Source of the DNA: Novosphingobium colocasiae
GTDB taxonomy: Bacteria > Pseudomonadota > Alphaproteobacteria > Sphingomonadales > Sphingomonadaceae
NCBI RefSeq assembly: GCF_014652555.1
Contig: NZ_BMZA01000003.1
Location: 124,001-188,000 of the forward strand
Length of the DNA: 64,000 nt
Direction of reading: 5' to 3'
Shown: piece after piece, positions 47,205 through 54,632 of the stretch
Position numbering within the stretch: the first letter of the stretch is position 1
Layout: every line of letters begins with the position of its first letter
Translations under genes and position numbers: made by a program
The notes under the pieces: model-generated
What the model saw: the letters and a program-made list of their open reading frames with translations, nothing else
What the model was told of the DNA's origin: nothing
Database searches by the model: none

Positions 47205-48293
47205 TCAGCGGCGCACCTGCCGCACCCACCCATCTGGACCTTCGACCAGACCGCGTTGGATCCCGATCAGTTCGTTGCGGATCGCAGCGGTGAAGGTCCC
47301 CCCGTCGCCGTTTCCGATCGTCCAATCCCCACTTCGGCCTTTTACCCGGCCAACTGCGGTCACCACAGCCGCGGTGCCGCAGGCAAAGGCTTCACTCAGC
47401 CTCCCGCTGCGCGCGTCGGCCTGCCACTGATCGATTGCATAAGACTCCTCGTTGACCTCGACACCGCGACGGCGAAGCAGCTCGATGATCGACGCGCGCG
47501 TGATTCCCGGAAGGATCGTGCCTTCGAGAGGAGGAGTGGCCACTCGGCCATCGTCGAACACGAAGAAGAGGTTCATGCCGCCGAGCTCATCCACCCAGCG
47601 ATGCTCGACCGCATCGAGAAACACCACTTGGTCGCAGCCCTGTTCATAGGCCTCGGCCTGCGCTGCTAGGCTCGCGGCATAGTTGCCGCCGCATTTCGCG
47701 GCGCCGGTGCCGCCCGGGCCGGCACGGTTCAAGTGATCCGAGACCCAAAGCGAGACCGCCGACTTGCCGCCCTTGAAGTACGCGCCGGCAGGGGATGCGA
47801 TCACGCAGAAGGTGAATTCCTCGGCCGGCCGCACCCCCAGGAAGGCTTCGGAGGCGAACATGAAGGGACGCAGGTATAGGCTTCCCTCGCCATCAGGAAT
47901 CCAGTCCCGGTCGGCCCTGACAAGCGTTTCGACCGCTTCGAGAAACATCTCCTCCGATATCTCTGGCATGGCCATCCGCCTGGCGGACGCGTTGAACCGG
48001 CGAGCATTCTGTTCCGGTCGAAACAGATTGATGGCCCCGTGCTGGGCGCGATAGGCCTTCATTCCCTCGAATATTTCCTGTGCGTAGTGCAGCACGCCGG
48101 CGGCCGGATCGAGCACGAAGGGCTTGCGCGCGGTCAGGGCCGCGCTGTGCCACCCTTGGCCGCGAGTCCAGATCGCAACGGCCATATGATCGGTGAAGAC
48201 GCGCCCGAACCCCGGATCAACGAGGAGCTTTTCACGCTCCTCTGTCGATCGTGATTCCGGGTTCGGTAGAACTTCAAGCGTCGGGTGAAGCAT
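47205..48293 (-). CDS. ilvE: Branched-chain amino acid aminotransferase
   Basis: Class IV PLP aminotransferase of 362 aa that makes or degrades leucine, isoleucine and valine. Motifs: IWTRGQGWHSAALTARKPF, LHYAQEIFEGMKAYR, LYLRPFMFASEAFLGV, AAKCGGNYAASLAAQAEAY (PLP region with Lys), LDAVEHRWVDELGGMNLFF and LPGITRASIIELLRRRG. It is the long (BCAT type II) form. It lies inside the island, so it may be an acquired copy in addition to a chromosomal ilvE elsewhere. Start has AGGA at seven bases. Confidence 0.92.
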   Translation of the reverse strand: MLHPTLEVLPNPESRSTEEREKLLVDPGFGRVFTDHMAVAIWTRGQGWHSAALTARKPFVLDPAAGVLHYAQEIFEGMKAYRAQHGAINLFRPEQNARRFNASARRMAMPEISEEMFLEAVETLVRADRDWIPDGEGSLYLRPFMFASEAFLGVRPAEEFTFCVIASPAGAYFKGGKSAVSLWVSDHLNRAGPGGTGAAKCGGNYAASLAAQAEAYEQGCDQVVFLDAVEHRWVDELGGMNLFFVFDDGRVATPPLEGTILPGITRASIIELLRRRGVEVNEESYAIDQWQADARSGRLSEAFACGTAAVVTAVGRVKGRSGDWTIGNGDGGTFTAAIRNELIGIQRGLVEGPDGWVRQVRR

Positions 48294-48367
48294 CTGCAGT
48301 CCTGTCTGAGGCGCGCGGGCAATGTTCAGGGCCGCGCATCGATGGGAAATCTCGAAGGGGTGGGCGA

Positions 48368-48590
48368 TCAGCTAATGGCCGCCTCCTCGACGTCGACACC
48401 GCCGATCGTGGCTGCCGCCAGCGCGACCAGAATTGCGCCGATGATGGCCGCGGAAGCGCTCACGATGAGCAATGCGTAGCGAAGGGCTTCTGCCCCGAGA
48501 CTGACTCCAAGCAGATCGCTCACGATGCCCGTCAGCAACGGACCGAAGGTGATCCCGATCGTCGGTGATGGGCTTGGTGCGGCAATCCAG
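48368..48590 (-). pseudogene. C-terminal remnant of an MFS transporter
   Basis: Reading the minus strand gives TIGITFGPLLTGIVSDLLG, then ALRYALLIVSASAAIIGAIL and VALAAATIGGVDVEEAAIS with a stop, the last two membrane helices of a major-facilitator permease. There is no start codon or N-terminal ten helices; upstream sequence becomes unrelated near 48590. It is a leftover of a deletion or recombination. Confidence 0.7.
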
Positions 48591-48984
48591 GCGTTCGGGC
48601 AGCGGCCTGCGCCAATAGTCTAGGAAACAGGACCTGGCGCCTCGCACCACGGTGCGACCGCGCTCTACTTCGACCGCCGCCTGAGCGCCGGTCTCCGCCG
48701 AGCCCCGTGCCGGGTCTCGGCCTCGCGGTGACGATCGCTGGCGTGTCTGCGGACGCCGCGCGTGTGCGCGGCGGCGTTGTCTGTGCCTCTCCCGGTACGG
48801 CGGGTGCGGGCGGCGCTCCCGGCTAGGCCCGTCGCGGGCGAAGCCAACCCCTTCGGGGTGCTCCACTTCGTTCCGCCCTGCGGTGTCTTCGCCCGCTCGA
48901 AGCCGGGCCTCTTGGTCGCGTCTCGCCGCCCACCCCCGCCTTCCGGGGAGGCATGCTGCTTTTGGGTGGCGATGGAGGACAGCG
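48591..48984. other. GC-rich leader region before the ardC-like gene
   Basis: About 390 bases without a supported gene, separating the MFS remnant from the ArdC-like gene. Reading frames here are shadows of composition. The region ends with GGAGG just before the ArdC start. No terminator or clear promoter is seen. Confidence 0.4.
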
Positions 48985-49956
48985 ATGCGAGAAGCCACCA
49001 GCCGCCGTGCCCGCCGCAAGGATGCGGGCGATGAGCGTCAGACCGACAACCGGGCGAACCTCTATGACGAGGTGACCGCGCGGATCGTCGCCGAGTTGGA
49101 AGCGGGACGCTTCCCGTGGGTTCGGCCTTGGGGGAAGACGGGCGGGACCGGACCCGGCTTGCCGCGCAACGCGCTCACGGCCCGCACCTATTCGGGCGTC
49201 AACATCCTGATCCTGTGGGGCGCGGTCATCGAGCATGGCTGGCCCTCGCAATCGTGGCTGACCTTTCGGCAGGCGCAGGAGGCGGGCGGATGCGTCCGCA
49301 AGGGCGAGCATGGCGTGACCGTGGTCTATGCCGACCGGTTCACCCCCGAGACCGAGAAGGAACGCGCCAGCCGAGACGGCGACGAGGCCCGCGCCGTGCC
49401 CTTCCTGAAACGCTTCACCGTCTTCAACGTCGCGCAGTGCGAGGGCTTGCGGGCCGAGCTGGCATCCGATCCCGCGCCGCTGCCCGAACGCGAGATCGTG
49501 CCGGTCGCCGAGGAGGTGATCGCGGCATCCGGCGTCGATTTCCGCATCGGCGGGGACCGCGCCTTCTACGCGCCGGACCCCGATTTCGTGCAGGTGCCGC
49601 CGCAGCCCGCTTTCTTCGAGCAGATCAACTATTACCGGACCTGCCTGCACGAACTGACCCACGCCACCGGCCATCCAAAGCGGCTCGGGCGCGACCTCAA
49701 AAATGCGTTCGGCAGCAAGGATTATGCGCGCGAGGAACTGGTCGCCGAGATGGGATCGGCGTTCCTCTGCGCCGCGCTCGGCATCGTCCCGACCGTGCGT
49801 CACGCCGACTATATTGGATCATGGCTGGAGGTGTTGCGCGAGGACAATCGCGCCATCTTCCGCGCCGCCAGCGCCGCGACCAAGGCCGCCGACTGGCTGC
49901 TCGCCCGCTACGCGCAAGCGCAGGAAGCGCGCATCGAAGGGAGGATCGCGGCATGA
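48985..49956 (+). CDS. ArdC-like antirestriction protein (DUF1738, zincin domain)
   Basis: 323 aa. N-terminal ArdC ssDNA-binding-like domain (YDEVTARIVAELEAGRFPWVRPW, TARTYSGVNILILWGAV, LTFRQAQEAGGCVRKGEHG) and C-terminal zinc metallopeptidase-like domain with HExxH in CLHELTHATGH and the third metal ligand region REELVAEMGSAFLCAALG. ArdC proteins of IncW plasmids block restriction during conjugation. The start at 48985 has a perfect GGAGG site. It forms an operon with the DUF2958 and ParB-like genes, a plasmid/ICE accessory module. Confidence 0.9.
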   Translation: MREATSRRARRKDAGDERQTDNRANLYDEVTARIVAELEAGRFPWVRPWGKTGGTGPGLPRNALTARTYSGVNILILWGAVIEHGWPSQSWLTFRQAQEAGGCVRKGEHGVTVVYADRFTPETEKERASRDGDEARAVPFLKRFTVFNVAQCEGLRAELASDPAPLPEREIVPVAEEVIAASGVDFRIGGDRAFYAPDPDFVQVPPQPAFFEQINYYRTCLHELTHATGHPKRLGRDLKNAFGSKDYAREELVAEMGSAFLCAALGIVPTVRHADYIGSWLEVLREDNRAIFRAASAATKAADWLLARYAQAQEARIEGRIAA

Positions 49957-50375
49957 TCCTCCTGACCCCCGATCTTCGCTTCGCGCTGCGCGCCAATGCG
50001 ATCAATCACCGCGCCGCCCAGCGCGACGGCAAGCCCGAACCCGATCCGGTGCCGGTGCTCAAACTGTTCAATCCACTCGGCCCGGCGACTTGGCTCGCGA
50101 CCGAACTCGACGAGGATGACGACACCTTGTTCGGGCTTGCCGACCTCGGCTTCGGCTGCCCCGAACTCGGCTATTTCAGTCTGTCCGAGATCGCCTCGGT
50201 TCGCCTGCCGTTCGGGCTCGGCATCGAGCGCGATATAGGTTTCGAGACGCCGCACCCGCTGTCGATTTGGGCCGATATCGCCCGCCGAACTGGGTCGATC
50301 CTGTCAGCCCAACAGGAGCTTCGCAGCGCCGGAGCCAATGAGCTTCCGCCCCCAAATCCTGATGGGGCCGGATGA
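49953..50375 (+). CDS. DUF2958 family protein
   Basis: 140 aa, ATG overlapping the ArdC stop (ATGA). Sequence matches the DUF2958 pattern: LTPDLRFALRANA, VLKLFNPLGPATWLATELD, DTLFGLADLGFGCPELGYFS and the ending with ERDIGFETPHPLSIWADIAR. The family is plasmid-associated and of unknown function. Sits between an antirestriction gene and a ParB-like gene. Confidence 0.82.
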   Translation: MILLTPDLRFALRANAINHRAAQRDGKPEPDPVPVLKLFNPLGPATWLATELDEDDDTLFGLADLGFGCPELGYFSLSEIASVRLPFGLGIERDIGFETPHPLSIWADIARRTGSILSAQQELRSAGANELPPPNPDGAG

Positions 50376-50460
50376 CGCAGGCGGCCGTTTGCCGCCGACC
50401 CGTAAGCCGGTCCGCCCTCCCGGAAAGAACGACGGACCGGCACTCACAAGGAGTGAAGTC

Positions 50461-52233
50461 ATGAAACTCGAATTCATCGACATTGGCAACATCGACGACA
50501 GCGCCGTGAACATGAGGGCCAGCAAGAAGGCCCCGGACGTGTCCGACATCCTGCCGACCGTGCGCAGGCGCGGGATCATCGTCCCCGTCATCCTGCGACC
50601 GGGCATCACCGAGGGCCGCTTCGAACTGGTCGCGGGGCGCAGGCGCGTCCACGCCGCGCGGTTGGCGCAGGGCGAGGAAGGCGCGGACCCCGAGCTTGGC
50701 CGCGTGCCATCCGCGATCATGGAGGCGGGCGACGATGCCGCAGCCCTCGAAGCCTCGCTGATCGAGAATATTGCGCGGCTCGACCCCGACGAGGTGACGC
50801 AATGGGAAACCTTCACCCGGCTGGTCAAGGAAGGCCGCGAGGTGGACGACATCGCCGCCACCTTCGGGCTTCCCGACCTCACCATCCGCCGCGTGCTGGC
50901 GCTCGGCAACCTGCTGCCGCGCATCCGCAATCTCTACCGTGACGAGAAGATCGACCGGACCACCGTCCGCCACCTGACCCTTGCCAGCAAGAGCCAGCAG
51001 CGCGCGTGGCTGGCGCTCCACGACGACCCCGACGCCTATGCGCCGAGCGGCCATCAGTTGAAGGCGTGGCTGTTCGGCGGCCAGTCGATCGCGGCCAAGG
51101 TCGCGCTGTTCGACCTCGACACCTACGCGGGCGCGGTCGTCGCCGACCTGTTCGGCGACGACCGCTATTTCGCGGACCCGGACGCCTTCTGGACGGCGCA
51201 GAACGCCGCCATCGAGGCACGGCGCGTGGGCTATATCGAAGATGGCTGGAGCGATGTCGTGATCGTTCCGGCGTCCGAGCATTTCCATTCGTGGGAATAT
51301 GAGAAGGCCGCGAAGCGCAAGGGTGGGCGCGTCTATGTCGATGTCCGCTCGACCGGCGAGGTGACTTTCCACGAGGGCTATCTGACCCGCAAGGAAGCCC
51401 GCCGCGCCGCGAGCGGCGATGCCCCGGAGGGGCCGAAGCCGCAGCGCCCCGAACTGACCTCGACCTTGCAGACCTATGTCGATCTGCACCGTCATGCCGC
51501 TGTCCGCGCGGCGCTGCTGACTCGGCCCGAGGTGGCGCTGCGTCTGATGGTCGCCCATGCGGTCGTCGGTTCGCACCTCTGGACCGTGCGTCCCGAGCCG
51601 CAGACCACCCGCAACGACGAAGTGCGCGAGAGCGTCGAGACGGCGCGCGGCGAGGCCGTGTTCGACGAGCGCCGCCGCGCGGTGCTCGACCTGCTCGGCT
51701 TCTCGTCCGAGGAACCCACCGTCACCGGGGGAAACGGCGACGACTATGGCGTGGCGGGTGTGTTCCTGCGCCTGATCGAGCTTCCGGACCCCGCCGTTAT
51801 GGAGGTTATCGCGGTTGTGATCGGCGAGACGATGGCGGCCGGAAGCGCCGCCGTCGAGGCGGTCGGCACCGAGATCGGCATCGACATGGCCGACTGGTGG
51901 CAGGCCGACGACACCCTGCTCGGGCTGATCCGCGACCGCGAGGTGCTGGGCCGGTTGGTCGCCGATGTGGCGGGCCAGCTGGTCGCCACCGCCAATGCGG
52001 GCGAGAAGTCCAAGACCTTGAAGCGGATCATCGGCGACCATCTTGCCGGCGTCGATGGCCGGGCGAAGGTCGAGTGCTGGGTGCCGCGCTGGATGCAGTT
52101 CCCGCCGAGCGCCTACACCACGCGCGGCGGCGTCGGCACCGTCGCGGCCCACGCCAAGGTCGTCGCCGCGCGCCATGTCGCGGTCACGCCGGACCCCGAC
52201 CAGCAACCCGAGCCGTTCGCGGAAGCGGCTTAA
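50461..52233 (+). CDS. ParB-like nuclease/partition domain protein (plasmid type)
   Basis: 590 aa. The N-terminal ParB/Srx domain holds GIIVPVILRPG and the phosphoryl-binding motif AGRRRVHAARLAQGE, then EASLIENIARLDPDEVTQWE (box III) and a helix-turn-helix (DIAATFGLPDLTIRRVLALGN). The long C-terminal half (about 240-590) is of unknown function. This architecture is typical of plasmid and ICE ParB-like genes of sphingomonads, distinct from chromosomal ParB. AAGGAG precedes the ATG at 50461. Followed by a terminator. Confidence 0.86.
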   Translation: MKLEFIDIGNIDDSAVNMRASKKAPDVSDILPTVRRRGIIVPVILRPGITEGRFELVAGRRRVHAARLAQGEEGADPELGRVPSAIMEAGDDAAALEASLIENIARLDPDEVTQWETFTRLVKEGREVDDIAATFGLPDLTIRRVLALGNLLPRIRNLYRDEKIDRTTVRHLTLASKSQQRAWLALHDDPDAYAPSGHQLKAWLFGGQSIAAKVALFDLDTYAGAVVADLFGDDRYFADPDAFWTAQNAAIEARRVGYIEDGWSDVVIVPASEHFHSWEYEKAAKRKGGRVYVDVRSTGEVTFHEGYLTRKEARRAASGDAPEGPKPQRPELTSTLQTYVDLHRHAAVRAALLTRPEVALRLMVAHAVVGSHLWTVRPEPQTTRNDEVRESVETARGEAVFDERRRAVLDLLGFSSEEPTVTGGNGDDYGVAGVFLRLIELPDPAVMEVIAVVIGETMAAGSAAVEAVGTEIGIDMADWWQADDTLLGLIRDREVLGRLVADVAGQLVATANAGEKSKTLKRIIGDHLAGVDGRAKVECWVPRWMQFPPSAYTTRGGVGTVAAHAKVVAARHVAVTPDPDQQPEPFAEAA

Positions 52234-52286
52234 TCATTGGCGGGCGGCGGCGACGCCGCCCGCCCTTCGGACCCCAAAAAAATCTG

Positions 52287-52327
52287 CCGCGCGCCTCCGC
52301 CGTTCCGGCGTCGGCGCGCGGTTTTTT
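52287..52327 (+). terminator. Rho-independent terminator after the ParB-like gene
   Basis: CCGCGCGCC (52287-52295) pairs with GGCGCGCGG (52313-52321) and is followed by TTTTTT (52322-52327). It ends the ardC-DUF2958-parB operon. Confidence 0.88.
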
Positions 52328-52354
52328 GGCGGAAGGGTCAACCCGGAGACTTCG

Positions 52355-52891
52355 CTAGGGGGCATTTGGGGTAAGCGTGATGGCGCGAGTGGCTCTGGCG
52401 CCCGCCGCACAGAGTTTCGACACCAGGAATTCAGCGATCCAGTTGGCATTGCCTAAGCGACCGCCCAGAACGAGATAGTGTGCGCCGCGACCATCGATGC
52501 GGTAGGTCGACTTGCTGCCATCGTAGTGAGCGACCTTATTGAGCGCGTCTCGTAGGGACAGCGGTCCACAGGCAGGGTGGTTTCGATCAAGTCTGCGAGC
52601 GGCGATCATGTCGCTATGTTCCTGGGACGTCGCTGATCTCACCAGTTGGCCGACCGGAACAGCCATATGCACGTCAGCGAGATAGCCGTGATCCTGCTCG
52701 TTCCGCAGAACTTCAAACAGGTTGGTTAAGGCGTCCCAAGCCCGTTGGGACGTCGCTTCCATCTTCGCCTGATCGCCCGCCGACACGGCTATCTTGAACT
52801 GCTTCGATGACCTGCGGACGGTTCGGAGCGCGGGCCACGCTCGACGACCGCGGCGAATGATCTCGAAATGAAAAACATGACGCCCCGACAT
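52355..52891 (-). CDS. Hypothetical island protein
   Basis: 178 aa from the ATG at 52891, chosen for the GGGGGA ribosome site; an in-frame ATG at 52924 would add 11 residues. Composition is mixed alpha/beta, with an Arg-rich N-terminal segment (IIRRGRRAWPALRTVRRSSK) and a central helical part (AWDALTNLFEVLRNEQDHGY). No known domain recognised; no membrane segment or signal peptide. Opposite strand to the ParB operon. Confidence 0.6.
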   Translation of the reverse strand: MSGRHVFHFEIIRRGRRAWPALRTVRRSSKQFKIAVSAGDQAKMEATSQRAWDALTNLFEVLRNEQDHGYLADVHMAVPVGQLVRSATSQEHSDMIAARRLDRNHPACGPLSLRDALNKVAHYDGSKSTYRIDGRGAHYLVLGGRLGNANWIAEFLVSKLCAAGARATRAITLTPNAP

Positions 52892-52945
52892 ACATAGTCC
52901 CCCGATGCAAAATCGTTTGGTCATAGCGGACGCAATATTATCCCG

Positions 52946-53161
52946 CTATTTCCGGACGCGTCGGATCACGACCTTATCACCGCGACAGATCGAACAGATG
53001 TCCTTGCGACGCTCGAAACCAGGCGTGCCGGCAAGTTCGCGGGTCTTGTGATTGGCGTGTTGGCGCACCGTCAATCCCAGCTTCTCGCTGATGCAGTCAT
53101 CGCAGATCGGCTCCGGTGAGAGCCGCTCGATCAGCCCGCGAACCTGATCCAATACCGTCAT
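52946..53161 (-). CDS. Small zinc-ribbon-like protein
   Basis: 71 aa from the ATG at 53161 (preceded by AGGGGGACGTG); a longer form from 53218 is possible. Two CxxC pairs, ICDDCISEKLG and ICSICRGDKVV, most likely bind one zinc. The sequence between (LTVRQHANHKTRELAGTPGF) resembles a winged-helix fragment. Small zinc-ribbon proteins of this sort accompany integrative elements; the target is unknown. Confidence 0.65.
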   Translation of the reverse strand: MTVLDQVRGLIERLSPEPICDDCISEKLGLTVRQHANHKTRELAGTPGFERRKDICSICRGDKVVIRRVRK

Positions 53162-53544
53162 CACGTCCCCCTGCGACCCGTCTAGCTTCGGACGGTACGA
53201 AGGCCAATGAAACATCATGGCGAGGCTGATTTCATCCGCAGATGCTCGGCCAACACCTATGATGACTGGCCGGCTCGTTGCGCATGATTCGCTTCGTCCT
53301 CGGTCTCAGAAACCCCGGCGGCCTTGATCGATCGCGGTTTGCCGCAAGCCTTCCTCTGACGCGCAACGGCTTCGCCGACCTTCTTCCCCGGCGCGGTGCC
53401 CGCGCCTTCCTCGCGAGACAAGAAGCCCGGCTCGGGCCGTCCTCCGCTTCGCTTCGGCCTGGCGGTGCGCGCCGTCAGGCCCGCGGCCTGACAACCGCAT
53501 CGAGGCCGCATGGGGCGGCATCGACCCATCGAATGGAGGTTATC
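53162..53544. other. Gap upstream of the DUF736 gene
   Basis: About 380 bases between divergent genes with no supported reading frame, GC-rich, presumably including the promoter of the DUF736 gene. The last part resembles, in inverted form and only over short stretches, the region before the ArdC-like gene. Confidence 0.35.
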
Positions 53545-53844
53545 ATGGCACAGATTGGCAGCTTCACCCGCGGCGACGGCGGCGTCTACAACGGCGAAAT
53601 CCGGACCCTCACCCTTCGCGTCAAGGCCAGCATCCGGCCCGTCGATCGCGAGCACGACAAGGCACCGGATCATCGTGTAATCGCCGGTGGCGTCGAGTTC
53701 GGCGCGGGCTGGACCAAGGCGGCACGCGACACCGGCGCGGAATATCTGAGCCTCAAGCTCGACGATCCGTCCTTCCCGGCGCCCATCTACGCCACCCTGA
53801 CGCAGGGCGACAACGGCGAGCACAAGCTCATCTGGTCGCGCTGA
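53545..53844 (+). CDS. DUF736 family protein
   Basis: 99 aa, start preceded by GGAGGTTATC. It begins MAQIGSFTRGDGGVYNGEIR and continues RTLTLRVKASIRPV, GVEFGAGWTKAARDTGAEYL and LSLKLDDPSFPAPIYATL, the DUF736 pattern found on plasmids and ICEs of alphaproteobacteria. Function unknown. A GTCCCGCGCGC-TTCG-GCGCGCGGGAC hairpin follows at 53852-53877. Confidence 0.87.
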   Translation: MAQIGSFTRGDGGVYNGEIRTLTLRVKASIRPVDREHDKAPDHRVIAGGVEFGAGWTKAARDTGAEYLSLKLDDPSFPAPIYATLTQGDNGEHKLIWSR

Positions 53845-54632
53845 ACACAGCGTCCCGCGCGCTTCGGCGCGCGGGACCTGAGCGGTGAGCCGGATTTGCC
53901 ATAGCTCGCGAGGGACCTTGCAGGCGGGGGCGTCTGCTTGTGTCCGCTTTCCGTCGCACGGGCCTTCGGACCCGTGCCTCCCGGCGTAACCCGCACCGCT
54001 TTCCTCCGAGGTGTGTCGAATATCGTCGATCGGCTATCGACACTGCCCGGCCGGTGTTCCCGGCGGCATCCCCGGTGCCGCGACCGCACGGTCACGATCC
54101 CGCAAAGGATGCCGATCCCCATGGACACCGAAGATGATATCGCCAGGCCGACACCAATGACGCTGTGATACACGATCTTTTCACCGCGGACGCGCACGCC
54201 ATGGTGCGTGATGTTCATCGAACCTTCGATGTAGAAGGTCGGCGCGAGGATGCCTTTCTCGTGAAACTTGCTGTCGCCGAGCCGGCAGGCGATCCGAGGC
54301 GAGGCTCTCAGGGTCGGCAAGCTCATGAAGGCTCCGGACCGGTCATTGTCGGTGGTGAGCAATCGGACGTCCAGCTTGGTCGAGAGTTTGGCGAGATAAT
54401 GCGAAAAGCGGATCCACGGCTCATCAGCAAGCCGCGGGAAGAGAGCGGCATAGTCGCGGAAACGATTGTCGAAGAGATCGAAGTCAGTGATCCACGGGCT
54501 GGCGAAATAGGCCGGTCGATCCGACGAATCGAGTAACAGCAGCGATGCGAAGGCGGAGCGCAGCAGATCGGGAAGCGGCCATCCGCCGCCATGGGTCCAG
54601 ATGTCGCGACTTTGGAGTTGGGAGCGCATCAT
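53787..54632 (-). pseudogene. Phospholipase D-like protein (DpdK/DrmC type), C-terminus apparently lost
   Basis: The open frame is 281 codons but only about the first 160 residues look like a protein of this family. They hold a PLD fold with AYFASPWITDFDLFDNR, FHEKGILAPTFYIEGSMN (HxK followed by GSxN, the single HKD-type motif) and THHGVRVRGEKIVYHS. After about residue 164 (near 54140) the frame becomes Arg/Ser-rich nonsense and runs antisense over the 3' end of the DUF736 gene. The most likely reading is a 3' truncation by recombination. PLD proteins of this kind accompany the DpdJ helicase in 7-deazaguanine (dpd) loci and the DrmA/DrmB proteins of DISARM. ATG overlaps the helicase stop (ATGA). 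Confidence 0.72.
53852..53877 (+). terminator. Strong stem-loop after the DUF736 gene
   Basis: An 11-bp perfect stem with a TTCG tetraloop. It lacks a U-run, so it may be an mRNA 3' end processing or protection structure rather than a classic terminator. Confidence 0.6.

Noticed and set aside
53787..54140. Extension of the PLD protein to 281 residues
   Set aside because: The last 115 residues are Arg/Ser/Pro-rich and antisense to the end of the DUF736 gene; family relatives are not expected to continue like this.
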